From NCBI GenBank assembly GCA_948567375.1, contig OX419757.1:67401836-67465835 (forward strand): a stretch of 64,000 bases of DNA, given 5' to 3'. The position numbers and the translations under genes were made by a program. Within the stretch, counting starts at the first letter, position 1. Each line of letters begins with the position of its first letter. Under the pieces are notes generated by a model. That model had not been told where the DNA came from, made no database searches, and saw nothing but the letters and a program-made list of their open reading frames with translations. This DNA is from Lunularia cruciata (taxonomy: Eukaryota; Streptophyta; Marchantiopsida; Lunulariales; Lunulariaceae). Shown here one piece after another: positions 20,304 through 32,349 of the stretch.

Positions 20304-20755
20304 TGTAATCAGATTGTTTACAACTCTCAAATCAACTCAACCCAGATCAATACTTGATTTGTCACTCTATAAATTGCCAACAACTGTGCACTGATTACAG
20401 TCAAGCCACACCCACTCTAGTTAAGAGAATCCAAGTGACGCTCACCGGCCTCTGTCTACCATAGCCAAGAACTCAAAGGCTCAACATTAGAGAAGCAAGC
20501 TCTCTAGAGCTGCACTTTGAAAGTATACCTCTGGACTCAAGCTAGGTCTGGAACCCTAACGGTCCCGCTGATGGCACACTCAACGGTGCGAAGAGTGCAA
20601 AGTGACGGTGGGCCTCACCGTGAAGTCAATACCCCAAACACAAAATCTGACCGTTGGAAAGTAGTCTATGAGAAACTGCTAAAATGCATCTAACTACTAT
20701 CATTGCAACTCCAATGGCCAAGCAAGCTAGATGTGACACTAAAAATGGTGTGACA
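20304..20755 (-). repeat. 452-bp LTR-like block, right copy
   Basis: Termini on the minus strand are TGTCACACCATT and GATTACA. It matches 4219-4670 over its whole length at roughly 85-90% by eye, and shares GGAACCCTAAC, TCCCGCTG and CTGACCGTTGGAAAGTAGT on the plus strand. No target duplication is evident. Confidence 0.6.
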
Positions 20756-21348
20756 GAGCCTCTTTGCTAATACTTTGATTACCCAAAGTGAACTTGAATT
20801 ACATCAAGCTAAAGCTCTTTATATATTTTCCTAATTCTCATCAAAGAGGTAGAGCGGCTAAGTGAAATATTGGAGATCCCCTAATTACATATTCATCATC
20901 CATTATTAATCATGCTTTGTTATCTTATTTTACCCTAATGCAACTTAACTAAGAATCTTCCACATGTAACAATATGTAGTTTATATACAAGTTAGTCAAG
21001 ACCAACAAAGTCACAAATAAGCCAAATCCGCCAAGAATCATAAGAATATTTTTGAAATATCTAGGAAGCTTCTTAGTACCTTCTAAGTATCGGGTAACTT
21101 GTATGCCAAGTAGGCAATTTCTAGGAGGAAGCTTCTTGGGAAACTTTGTGGCTTGCTTAGCTTACATCCCAAGTAAGTGGCTTCTATAAGGAAGCTTCTT
21201 GAGAAACTTCATGACTAGCTTAGCTTGCATGCTAAGTAGGAGGTTTCTAGAAGGAAGCTTCTTAAAAAGTTCCCAATTAGCTTAGCTTGCACTCTAAGAA
21301 GGTAGCTTTTAGGAAACTTCTTGAGAGGCTTCCCAAGAGCCTTGTATG

Positions 21349-21953
21349 TGTAATGTTCTAAGGATCAAAGAATCCCCAAGAGAAATACAAGAGGAACACA
21401 AGAGGAATACAATGCTTCATCTCTTAATACTCTGATCCCCCAAAAGATCACCTTTTCTTTACTATATTGCAAAGAAGATCTCCTCAAAGGGAACTCCATC
21501 CTTGGATCAGATACATGGATTAGTGATATGTATGCAAGCTCCATCCTTAGATTATTTGCATGAATTGGTGCCATATTGATCCTTATCCTATCTGGTTGGC
21601 CAAACAAGTTTGACTAAAGGGAATCTTTGGAAAATCTTCCTATAGGAAGCTCAAACTAGTATGGATGAAGTATTGTCATAAGTTCTTGATGAGACAAACA
21701 AGGAGGGGAAGGCAATACCTTCTTTCTTAGAGAGAAGTTTATCTATCAATTTTTGAGTCCTAATTCATCCAATTAAGCTTCCAAAATCAACTCTAAAATT
21801 TTCAAGGTGTTTTTAGCCTCTACTCAATTAGTGGAAGTACTCTTTTGGTAACACCTCTATCTGATCAACTTAGACCATCATATATAAAATTCCTCCAAAT
21901 ATTACCAAACCAATTTTCACCTTTATGTAATATATCTAGCTAATGGTATTATA
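21349..21953 (-). mobile_element. Family B solo LTR inside the C2 LTR
   Basis: It starts TGTAATGTTC and ends GGTATTATA, the diverged reverse complement of the B LTR. Flanks GTATG (21344-21348) and ATATG (21954-21958) give a 5-bp target duplication with one mismatch. The C LTR sequence continues on the other side. At 605 bp it is shorter than the 738 bp of B1. Confidence 0.82.
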
Positions 21954-22539
21954 ATATGTGCCCTATACATATCTAAACCCAAGCTCATACTAAGCATTTA
22001 GATTTTATCTCATTGAAGAGTTCCAATGTGATCTTTCACTCCGGTCTTTCATTCTTCTATTTCATTCCTTGGTCTTTTACAATGTTATTAGAGAAAGAAT
22101 AGGATGGATGGAATTTATCAATCACCATATCCATTTTCCACAAAGCATTAGAATTTCCATGTCCATGTACTACCAAGGCATCATTTCACATAGTTCATCA
22201 TCTCACACTTTGGGTAGAATTTTTTGATATGATCACCTTGTATGATGAACCATTGATACTTCAAATTGTAATTTATGAGGAGCGGTGGATGTGTTGCATG
22301 GATGTGTGACAAAGAGCATGGATGTGTTAACTTAGATAATTGTAGGTATTCTGATAAAGTAGTGGTTATGGCAACAATACCCAAAGGTATTATTGCTATG
22401 CAACAACAAATTGAGCATCTTACTTGTTAAAAGAAAGAAACCATCAACCACAAGAGCATGTAGAGAGAGCATAATTTTGAAAAGGAGAAAAGCAAATCCA
22501 ATTTCCAAATCCCAAGGTATTTCAAGGCGTGAATCTCCA

Positions 22540-23240
22540 ATATGCAATGGAGAATTTTTTGTTTGATTGCAAGTGTTATTTTGAAGCTACAAATCTTCAA
22601 GATGAATAGAGATAGATTCTCTTAGCTTCAAGCCAATTGGATGGAGTGGCAAAAAAGTGGTGGCTATAGTTGAATGGCAATTTGTTGTGGTAATCTTGCA
22701 TGAGAAGAATTCAAGAGCATAATAATTGGGAGATTTTAAACTATAAATGCTACATGAGTTGTACGAGATAGATTGACAGAATTGAACCAAATTGGTTTGT
22801 GAGAAGCTACATCACTCAATTCTAGAACACCATAATGAAAATTCCAAATATACTAGAAGGTGAAACTTTTGATTGATTTATGAAGGGCTTGAGCTCACAC
22901 ACCAAATTGGAAGTGATCATGTGGGAACCCAACTGTTTGGAGGAAACTATGCAATTGGCTAAGTGCTTTGATTCCTTGATTGCCACAACTTGGTCTCAAT
23001 TTTGACCTTCACAAAACTTGCCAATACACTACTATACACGGGTGGAGAAGCTGACACCAATGGAGATTGATGCCATCCAATGTAGACCACTTGGCACTAC
23101 AAATAGGGAGAGGCTACAACAATGGTGGTTACTTTTATTGTTGCCAATTGGGACATTATATTTTTGAATTTCCATTCAAGAATGTACAACCTTAAACAAA
23201 TCACCAAAATAGAGTTTTTGGAGTGCGATGATCAAGGAAA
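22540..23240 (+). pseudogene. C2 gag remnant
   Basis: With frame changes it reads CKCYFEATNLQDE and LLASSQLDGVAKKWW, matching C1 gag (35180-35290). Zinc-knuckle remnants lie near 23130-23170. Several stops. Confidence 0.65.
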
Positions 23241-23329
23241 CAAAGATCCCAATAGGAGATATTGAGCCACCTACTACAAATTTGATTTGTTCCAATAAGA
23301 TAGAAGGCTAGACTTAGGCAATTTTGCTT

Positions 23330-23657
23330 CACTTGCATGTATGATATTTGATTATGGTTGTAGGATTTTGGTTGATTTGGAAATTCAAGGAATTGTATGT
23401 CCGTAAAATTAGCAAAGTAATTAGATATTCCTATCAAACCAATATTTGGAAGTAGATAGATAATGGTAGATGGTAGAAAGTGTTATGCATTTCATACTTC
23501 ACATCTTGTTATATTCAAAATTGGGAAGGAGTTTATGGAATGTATGAGATTTGTAGTAGCACCTCTACACTATGATGTTATTCTAGGTCTTCCTTGGCTT
23601 GAAAATCACAAGGTTCAATTTGATTGGACCCAACAAAAAATTCAAGTACAACAATAA
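23330..23657 (+). pseudogene. C2 aspartic protease remnant
   Basis: The open part 23463-23657 reads MVDGRKCYAF, FVVAPLHYDVILGLPWLE and VQFDWTQQKIQVQQ, collinear with the C1 protease at 35915-36307. The active-site loop upstream (near 23365-23400) is degraded. Confidence 0.75.
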
Positions 23658-23799
23658 GGTAAGAGTTACCAAGTAGGTTGTTTAGCACCTTTGAGTAAGA
23701 CACTTAAGAATAATTAATCCTTATTTTTACGGTGTGGATCAAGCCAATTGCACATGGAGAATTTGATGAGTGCTAAAAGCCTCATCAAGCTATAGTTGA

Positions 23800-25580
23800 T
23801 CAGTTTAAGAGTTAGTGGTCAAGTAGTTCAAGAGTTAGTGATCATTCTCTTCCTTTTTAGTTATTTTCCAACTCATATCCTCAAATGAATGACCTATTCT
23901 TATCATTTATACAACTAGTATGTCAATACTAGATTGTCACAAAGGCCTTTGGAGTTGAACAAACCTTTGGGGAGGAAGGCCTTTCAAAGCTAAATAGACC
24001 TTCATAGTTATCACCTTTAGAGTTGTAAGTCCAAAGGTGTGTAAATTTCAAATTGTCTTTAGGGAAGACCTGACACCTTCCCTAACATATGTAAGGTGCC
24101 TAATTAGCCTATATGTGCTTAAGATAAAAAAGGGTTAGAAATTTTTTCCATAATGTGGATGTAGGCAAATGATCTTTGGAAGAATTCTACCATTAGATCC
24201 CTTTGGGATGAGCCAGAGAAAGTATTTAAGACTTAAGGCCAATGTAATTTGAGTTTATGTGTTCATAATCAAGGCATCGCAAAAAAACCTCAAAGTTCTT
24301 TATATTGCTATTTGTCCAAATTTTGAGTATTAATTGAATGTATTTGTTGAGTAGTGGTGAGGCATCTTCATAATGGAAACACAAGTGTTTAAATGTAAGA
24401 AAAACATTGGTACTTGTTTAGGGTGTGTGATCCTTGGGGTTCTAAAGGAGCAAAGTAGTGTATTGAAGAGTCAAAGATAAGCTATAGCATTGTAAGCACC
24501 ATGGAATCAAAGAGCAATACATTTGGTCAAAATGAAGACTCATCTTGATTTGTCCTGTGAGCCTACATGTCTCTCACTCAGGATGAACCTCTGATGGCTA
24601 TTATGGTAGCGCACCATGGACTAAGAAGGCAAGGAACCCCAACTCCATCATACTCCTCCAAGGCTAACACTCCAAGACTCAAGACATTGCTCACTAGAGA
24701 ACTCAATGAGAGAGAGATAGTTGCAAATGAAAGGATGATGAGTTCCTCCTCACTCCTTGTTTATATACTTGTGAAATAGTTACGTACCAAAGTTACTAAT
24801 TACCGTAGTAACTCAAGTTATTAGACTAAAAGTCAAGTAAAGTCAAAAAGTAGAAAGGAATATCCATTCACATGGCCATATTCCCCTAAGCATGTGGTCT
24901 TATCTTGACCCAACCACTAAGTCAAGGATTCCTTCACATGGGCTATCCTTGGACTAAAGAAGAATCCAAAACAAAAAGGCTTGCGGGACCAAGAGTTCTC
25001 AACTCTTTCCTCAAAGCCAAACACCTAGGAATAATACCAAGTCAACACACTAAAATCCAAAATAGTGGTGCTCATCTTTTCTACTTCCTCTAAAGTAAGG
25101 TCCCCTCTATCTTAGCTATGACTAACTTTAGCTAACCATGACTAATATAGAACCATCCTTTATCTCTATATAAATAATATCTCTTAAATACTTGTAATAC
25201 CAAGCTAAATATCACAATACTATACACATGCACAAATGGGTGTTACAGTCCCTTTTGGGAAGTGTAGTGCGTAGTCTTTGGAATTGAAGCAACCTTTGAA
25301 GCAACCAAAGTGGAATGAACCATCATCTTTAGGAATAATTTGGAACCTACTTGTAGTGAGCTTTAGTTTTCCCTTCTCTATAGTGTGGCATAAGAGATGA
25401 CACTACTCTCTTTTGGGAGTGGTCTTTGCCTAAGAGATTAAATAGGAAACATTAAACCAATTGCAAGATAATGACACTTCTCTTCAATTCTAGCTATATT
25501 TTACACTTACCCTTCAAGGAACAACTTGTTACTTCTTGTTATATCACTTTTTGGTCAACATTGGGTTACCATATACTAAT
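23800..25580 (+). repeat. Family E LTR-like repeat (split by an A solo LTR)
   Basis: 23800-24555 and 25252-25580 together match the reverse complement of 3500-4125 and of 31700-32110. The right end runs into a primer-site-like sequence at 25581. The left edge is uncertain because the repeat joins truncated C2. Confidence 0.45.
24556..25247 (-). mobile_element. Family A solo LTR inside the E repeat
   Basis: 692 bp, TGTGAGCC...TGTTACA, with the target duplication GTCC at 24552-24555 and 25248-25251. The TATA box of the LTR reads TATATA on either strand near 24765. Confidence 0.9.
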
Positions 25581-25599
25581 TGGTATTGTTGCCAAGGAT
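25581..25599 (+). other. Possible primer-binding site of element E (tRNA-Asp-like)
   Basis: TGGTATTGTTGCCAAGGAT resembles the tRNA-Asp site used by Tat/Athila elements, chiefly in GTTGCC and GGAT. It lies at the presumed LTR end. Confidence 0.35.
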
Positions 25600-26199
25600 A
25601 CACTCTTTGTAGTGGCTAGAAGTAAAGATAAACAATGCAATGAATGTCATCAAGGAATCCAATACTAGGGGATATTCAAACCTCTCATAATGTAAGAGTA
25701 ATCAGGAGAAATAAGTAGCAAAAAGGAGACTGGCACACAAGTAAGGAGAGAGAACATCAAGAGAAAGTTAGCAAGCTTGGGCAAAAAATAATGACCAATA
25801 CCAAACTGGTTCTTTGGTGTTTATCTTTAAGAAAGGTGAAGTTGAGTTCAAAAACATAACCAAATACTTGTTCTCAACTTAGTCTACTGATGTAGACTAA
25901 GTCTTCTCCTCAATCAAGTGTAACAAAAGATAATCTTCCATTGAGAAAGAAAGGAGGAAACTTACATAGACCTGTCCAAGAAGAGCATGCAAGAAATTTT
26001 AGGCAAGTCTCTCCATTGGGTTTGGATATCAAAGAGGAATATTTGCCATCTATACCATGAGGACTCATTGCCAAAGCCTGAAAAAAATTCTTTGGAGGTT
26101 GAAAGTACAATCTATTGCTTTCATGACTTTGAAGATCCATACCCCCTATTTTTCTTAACAAAAATTGGGAAATTTTTTCAACCTTGCTATGGGTTGGGA

Positions 26200-26450
26200 G
26201 TTTTTCTATGACTCTCCTACAAGGGTAAATCCCACTCCTATTTCTACTTTCATTCCCATACTAATTAGCAGATCATGCACTCTTCACACAACAAAGTTAC
26301 CAAAGTTCAAGGAGAAGGATGAGGAAGAAGATCCAAACACCTTCATGAAGGTGTTTGAGGCAATCTTAATAGCTAACAATGACAATGCAAAAATTGATAG
26401 ACTACAAATATTCCCAATTCTATTAAGAAAGAAGGCCAGAAACTAGTACA
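26200..26450 (+). pseudogene. Element E gag fragment
   Basis: The open segment reads KLPKFKEKDEEEDPNTFMKV then FEAILIANNDNAKIDRLQIF, the pattern of the gag core in plant gypsy elements (EDP..F...FE...RL..FP). It stops at 26445. Its flanks (25600-26200 and 26450-26700) are decayed and give no other domain. Confidence 0.55.
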
Positions 26451-26706
26451 CACATGTCAATCAAAATCTTGCAAATGTGGAAGAAGACCTAAGAGAAGAA
26501 CATGCACTTCCATCTGAAGAAAATGGCTGGCTCAACTTGGAAGTGAATTGGATAGATACTTGCTCAAGTAAGAAGAGAACAAGTAGCTTATCTTCTTTGG
26601 AGTAAACATTTATGGAATCCTGTTCTCCACAGCCAAAGAGGAAGCAAAGATGTCCACACAAGATCTTATGATTAAGATCTTGTGTGGTATCTTGTGTGAT
26701 CTTGTG

Positions 26707-28149
26707 TGTAAATCTTTGTGCACGTGTGTGGTATTATGATATTTAGTTTAGCATTACATGTACTTGAGAAATATTATTTATATAAAGATAAAGGAGGTTC
26801 TCTTTTAGTCATGACTAGTAAAGTTGGTCATATCTAAGATAGAGAAGACCTTACTTTAGAAGAAATGGAAAAGATGAGCACCACTATTTTGGATTTTAGT
26901 GTATTGACTTTGTATTATTCTTATGTATTTGGCTTTGAGGAAAGAGTTGAGAACTTTTGGACCCACAAATCTTTTTGTTTTGGATTCTTTCATAGTCTAA
27001 GGATAGCCCATGTGAAGGAATCTTTGACTCAGTGTTTAGGTCAAGATAAGACCACATTCTTAGGGGAATATTCCTATAAGGATGGATATTCCTTTAGACT
27101 TTTAGACTTTTAGACTTTATTTGAATTTTAGTCTAGTAATTTGAGTTAATCCAATAATTAATAACTTTGGTGCGTAACTATTTCACAAGTATATAAACTA
27201 GGAGTGAGGAGATCTTCATCATCCTTTCATTTGCAATTATCTTTCTCTGATTGAGTTCTCTAGTGAGCAATGGTTTGAGTCTTGGAGTGTTAGCCTTGGA
27301 GGAGTATGATGGAGTTGGGGTTCTTTATTGTATTATTCTGAGGATAGCAAAGAAACATAAAAGAGAAAACACAAGTTTCACACTCAAACTTTGGTGCCCC
27401 AAGGGAGCACCTTCTCTTTATTATATAGCCAAAGAGTATTTCCTCCAAGGATGCTCCACCATAGGATTAGGTACATGGATAAGTGACTTGTCAACAAGCT
27501 CCATCCTTTGATTACTTGCTTGGATGGGTGACATGTTGATCTTGGTCCCATCTGGTTGGCCAAACATGCTTTGACCAAAAAGAATCTTTTAGGAATCTTC
27601 ATGTAGGAATCTCAAAATCACATGAGTGAGGTACCGTTGGAAAGCTCTTGGTAACAAAAACTAGGGGGAAGGGAAGGCTAGCCTATCCTTTGTTAGGGGG
27701 GGAAATCTGCACATTTTTGAGGCCTACTTAATCCGTTTAGGCTTTTGAAATTGCCTCAAGTTTTCATGCCTATTTTGGTCTTTGCCCTATTAGTAGAAGT
27801 GCTCTTTTGGTGATACCTCTACCTGATCTACTTTTTCCATTATGTGAACCATCCTTCTAGATGTCACCAATGCAAATTCTACCTTTAGATTATATGTCTA
27901 GCTATTGATTCTAAAGTTTTCAAGCATGTTTTGATTTTTGGCCTATTAGTAGAAGTACTCTTTTGGTGATACCTCTATCTAATCTACTTAGTCCATCATG
28001 TATAACATCTTCCCAGATGTTACTAAACCAAACTTGATCTTTAGATCATATGTCTAGCTATTGGTATTACATTTACCTTCTTTTTTCATGGTGCGCTACC
28101 ATAATAGCCATCAAAGATTCATCTTGAGTGAGATTCAGGCCGGCTCACA
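26707..28149 (+). mobile_element. Family A solo LTR, split by a B solo LTR
   Basis: 26707-27328 and 28072-28149 together make one A LTR in sense orientation, ending GGCCGGCTCACA. The start is decayed (TGTAAATCTTTG). Possible flanks TGTG and TGTC match at three of four bases. Short ATCTTGTGTG repeats precede it. Confidence 0.8.
27329..28071 (-). mobile_element. Family B solo LTR nested in an A solo LTR
   Basis: 743 bp, TGTATTATTCTGAGG to GGTATTACA, the reverse complement of the B LTR, with both ~156-bp U3 tandem units present. Flanks TTTAT (27324-27328) and TTTAC (28072-28076) are a 5-bp target duplication with one mismatch. Confidence 0.88.
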
Positions 28150-28858
28150 TGTCAAAGGTCCCTACCATGATAGGTTGTGTAATCTTCTACCTTGATTACA
28201 TAATCCTTGTCTTGTAACCAAGACTTGTTATCTTGTATTGATAGGGAAACCTTGGTTGTATGGAGCACATCTATTAACAATTGGTATCAATACAAGCTTT
28301 GGTTCCATGACTTTGATTCTTCAAATGATAGGTAGGTTACTATATGTTGGAAGAAGATCTTGCACTTAGGAGAGACCTTGTCTTGAGAAGAGGAACATAC
28401 CAAAGATACCTTGGTTGGTTCCAAAGGTCCTTTAGAGGAAGATATGGTAAATTGCCTAGAGTGCTATGAGATAGAAGATGAGGCTAAAGGGAGTGACAAC
28501 TCCAAAGGTCAAGAAGATAACCCAACAATTCTTGGAGAAATCCATTTAAGCCATATAGAAAGCATTGTTAACTTCAATGATTGTCAAGAGGTGATTATGG
28601 CCAAAGGAAAAAACCTAAAGGTATCCAAATTGTGTCCCAAGTGGAGTATAAAAGCCTTGTAACCCTATTCTAGGATATACCATGATGTCTTTGATTGGAG
28701 AAATTGAGTAGATGATTTGCATCCCTTGACAATTTGGAGAACATTGGATCAATATAAAAGGAGGAGCAATTATAATCAAGCAACAACAATACAAAATCAA
28801 TCCAAAGTACTTGTTATTGGTAAAAGATGAGATAAACAAGTACCTTTGGATTAGGATC
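28150..28858. other. Unassigned 0.7-kb stretch
   Basis: A primer-site-like TTGGTATCAATACAAGC lies near 28280-28297, suggesting the end of an unidentified LTR. The open segment 28411-28662 (LEEDMVNCLECYEIEDEAKG) has no recognised domain and could be a pol fragment or chance. Confidence 0.3.
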
Positions 28859-29558
28859 TATGAGCTGGCATATCTCTCACTCAAGGTGAACCTCAATTGC
28901 TATTAAGAATAGCGCACCATGGAATAAGAAGGCAAGAACCCCAACTCCATCACACTCTTCCAAGGCTTGAACTCCAAGGCACCTCCAAGACTCAAGACAT
29001 TGCTCACTAGAGAACTCAATGAAAGAGATAGTTGCAAGGAAAGGATGATGAGTACCTCCTCAGCCCTAGCTTATACAATTGTGAAAAATTTACATACCAA
29101 AGTTACTTATTATTGCAATAAATCAAGTTATTATGCTAAAAGTCAAATAAAGTCTAAAAGTCTAAAGGAATATCCAAGCACATGGGGATAATCCTATGGG
29201 TAGATGGTCTTATCCTCACCTACCAACTAATTCAAGGATTCCTTCACATGGGCTATCCTTGGACTATAAAAAAGAGTCACACCAACAAGGCTTATGGGCC
29301 CAAAAGCTCTCAAATCTTTCCTCAAAGTCAAATAACTAGGAATAATATCAAGTCAATAGACTAGAAGAAAAAATAGTGATACTCACTATTTTCCCTTCCT
29401 CAAGAATAGTGTCACTTTTATATTAGCTAAGACTAACTCCAACTAATTATGACTAATGTAGAAGCTTAGCTAAACTCTATAGAGATAATATTTCTCCACT
29501 ACTTGCAATACGAAACTTAATATTCCTATAGAGCACACATGCATCAATGTGTATTACA
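28859..29558 (-). mobile_element. Family A solo LTR
   Basis: 700 bp, TATGAGCTGG...GTATTACA, a diverged member of the family. Target duplication GATC at 28855-28858 and 29559-29562. Confidence 0.88.
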
Positions 29559-29562
29559 GATC

Positions 29563-31030
29563 ATCTTTCAATTACTGAATAGCAAATGGTTGTACCCATT
29601 GTAGTTGCATCCAAGAAGAAGGGAAAATAGAATGTGTTAGAAATTTTGGAAGTTGAATTATCCATAAAGAAGAACTATCATCCCTTTCCCTTCACAAACA
29701 CTGTACTATAACAAGTTGTAGGTCATGAGTGCTATAGTATTTTAGATGAATTTTCAAGTTATAATTAGGTTTCCATTTGGGAGGAAGAAAGGGATAAGAC
29801 CACCTTCACCACTGATTGGGTTACCTATACTTATATTCATATGACATTTGGCATGTGTGGTACCCACATTTTTTGTTTTTGTCAAGTTTTGGTGGAGAAT
29901 TGAAGTCAGAAAGGAAGGAAAGAGAGAAGAATTGTGCATTTTGAGCCAACCCAAGGAAGTTGAATTTTTATCAAAGGAAAAAGGATTTAGATTGGATTGG
30001 AAGGACATGATCCAAAGGAGGGTTACTTCGAATCAAAATGAAGGTTGGAAATCAGAATTACTGCGGGGTCTGTATCTTAGTGACAAAATTTCCAAATTGC
30101 GCATGCTATATTTCATTGGAAGCATCTATTTTATGGCTTTTTGTCACCACCAAAATCATAGAGTTTGGAGGTTTTTACTAGAAGTTAGAAGCATTTGAAG
30201 TTTCTATAGTAGATGTATGGAGTAATTGAATGACTTCGAGTGGAGTGACGTTGGGTCTATGCGACTCTGGATGTAGGTGACTTTAGGAGTCTTTTTGGAG
30301 TCAATCTAAGGAAGTTAGAGTAGTGAAAGAAGATAGTGTTAGGATATCAATGATTTAATTTCAATCCTGATTGAAGATAGGATAGAATTAGAAGAGAAAA
30401 TAATAGCAGTGAATGAACCCAAAAGGCAAGAGACGAGGAAGAAGAAGGCAAAGGATATAGAACTAAACAATCTTCTGATTCTTCTAAGAGATCAAGTAAA
30501 TACGAAAATTACTGAGCTTGGAGATAATGCAAGTCTCTAATTAGATTTAGTGAAATTTGAGTTAGAGCAAATTCAGAGTAGTGTGAAGGAAGACATTAAA
30601 TCCAAAGTTGTAGAAATAGGAGTGCAAGTGTCTTTGGGTTAGCTACTCAAGACATTAAAAGAGAGTGGGTTGCAAGATAAAGAAGTAGATAGATTACCCA
30701 TGAGTGCAATTGTAGTTCAGAGTGAGGAGATAATAGTATTAAATAGACCCAAAGAAGGAGAAATACTTGAACTTTGGCTTTGACCTCAACTTTGGCTTCC
30801 AAGGAACATCTTGTAGTGTTGGTAGTATTCTGCATTGGTGAGTGCAGTACAAGGTTGATGCAAAGCAATTTTGATCAAGGAAGTTGTACCTTCAATGGAG
30901 AGGTGGAACACAATTATGAGACAAAGTCATTTTGTAGTGAAGTAGCCTCCTTTGGAAGAATCTAAATCATCATAATCAAAGCTAGTTTGGAAAGATTTGA
31001 TAGTATTGTGATTATGGAGTGTTAATTTGT
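29563..31030. other. Decayed DNA without a recognisable gene
   Basis: Short open frames (29848-30198 plus, 30647-30868 minus) lack motifs. The plus strand at 30300-30760 is rich in Glu, Lys and Ile codons with stops, giving a coiled-coil-like look, as does 52400-52560. It may be the linker region of an old retrotransposon. Confidence 0.35.
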
Positions 31031-31034
31031 GATG

Positions 31035-31184
31035 AAACTGTGAGTTAGTGCTTGTTACTCTTTTCGGGGTGTGGTTTCTACATGAGAGATTAAAGACAAA
31101 ACCAAGAAGAAACTGTGAGTTAGTGCTTGTTACTCTCTTCAAGGTGTGGTTTCTACATGAGAGATTAAAGACAAAACCAAGAAG
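31035..31184 (+). repeat. 75-bp tandem duplication
   Basis: Two adjacent 75-bp copies (31035-31109, 31110-31184) differ at four or five bases. The unit is 25 codons long, so a short open frame crosses it with the phrase VWFLHERLKTKPRR twice. Confidence 0.9.
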
Positions 31185-31389
31185 AACTACATTGTTACAT
31201 TTTATTGTAGATTTGACCTTTTTTACTCATATATATATATGTTTGTTCTCATATATCTATGAGAAAAAACATTACTTATTGATTATCACAAAAGTGATAC
31301 TTGTCGGGTTATCACAATATGTGTAATGCATCTACAATTTTCTAGAAAATGATGATAGTAATTTTCAAGGATTATTTATGGAAGTTTAT

Positions 31390-31700
31390 GGAGATCTTTC
31401 TCTTTTTTATTTTTGGCCAAAGGGAAGATCCACTCTCATTTTTACACTGGACATTCCAAAGATGCAATTAACAAGATTTTTCTTGAATTTGGAGAAATGC
31501 TTCTTTGGAATGATCAAAGGTATTTTTCTTAGGCATTGAATTTCTAGAAGAGGCATAGAAGTAAATATAGAGAATATAAAGATGATCTAGGCCCTTGAGG
31601 CCCCAAAAAACCTAAGAGAATTGCAAGCCTTCATAGGCCATGAGGGATACTACACAAGCTTTTTTGCCTACTATGACAACCTTATGTTGACATACTAGTA
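31390..31700 (+). pseudogene. Gypsy RT connection fragment
   Basis: With frame changes the plus strand reads LEKCFFGMIKG, ISRRGIEVNIENIKMI and APKNLRELQAFIGHEGYYTS. This is the RT thumb/connection before RNase H. The source family is unclear; it is not A, B, C or D as read here. Confidence 0.6.
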
Positions 31701-32110
31701 ATACAAAAAGTCAGTGGGAACAAACAATTCCCTTGAAGATACAGGTTGGAAATGACTTAAAGTGAAGAAAAAGTATCACAATGTCAAATTTTATTTATTA
31801 TTGCTTTTTTAACCTCTTGGGAAAGAACCCTCTCCTAAAAGAGGTTAGTGTCACCCATTGGGGCACACTATTGAAAAGAGAGATTGATAATCACTCTCAT
31901 GAAAAATCTAGTCCAACTAAGCTCTTGATAGTGATGGTTCACTTCATGCCAAAGACCTCTTCCTCATGGAGAGTCTTTTCACCCCAAAGGTTGGTTCCAC
32001 CTCAAAGGTCACTTGACAGCAAAGGTTGCTTCAATCATGATGGTCATGCTACATTGATGATATTTCTTGACTACGTACTACCCTTCTCAAAATGTGCAAT
32101 CTTAACAAAA
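31700..32110 (-). repeat. Family E LTR-like fragment, minus orientation
   Basis: Blocks AAAAAGTATYAC, CTCTTGGGAAAGAACC, GGCACACTATTG, AATCACTCTCATGA and TTTTCACCCCAAAGG occur in the same order as at 3600-3810. Confidence 0.4.
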
Positions 32111-32204
32111 TTTTGAAATTGATTATCAAGGTGGCTTCCAAGTCAATGGTACTTCTAATGTTGTAGTGTTCCCAAAACCCTTCCTTGCGTTGCCAAGCTA
32201 CTTC

Positions 32205-32346
32205 AAAATGTCAAAGATATCTTGCCTTGGTATTGTGAAAATTTCTTGAGCAAATACTCATGCACACATTCTTTCAAAATGTCAAGGACATCTTACCTTG
32301 ATTTAGTTCAAATTTCTCAAGCAGGTACTCAAATACACATTCATAT
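32205..32346. repeat. 71-bp imperfect tandem duplication
   Basis: Two copies begin AAAATGTCAA(A/G)GA(T/C)ATCTT at 32205 and 32276 and share CAAATTTCT/AAATTTCT, TACTCA and ACACATTC. Confidence 0.7.
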
Positions 32347-32349
32347 TGC

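Larger units (their letters stand above)
20965..23800 (+). mobile_element. Element C2: truncated, decayed family C copy
   Basis: The 5' LTR (20965-22081) is split by a B solo LTR. It is followed by a primer-site remnant (TGTTATTAGAGA, 22083-22094), decayed gag (22540-22990) and protease (to 23657). Similarity to C1 fades near 23800, in the region before RT, where a family E repeat begins. No 3' LTR is seen. Frames are broken throughout. Confidence 0.8.

Noticed and set aside
20304..20755. Independent solo LTR with its own target duplication
   Set aside because: No matching flanking bases could be found, so it is left as a repeat block probably tied to element D.
28411..28662. Possible small host gene
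   Set aside because: No start context, no domain, and it sits between two retrotransposon LTRs.
31228..31241. Short AT dinucleotide run as a possible microsatellite
   Set aside because: Only six or seven units; ordinary in AT-rich DNA.
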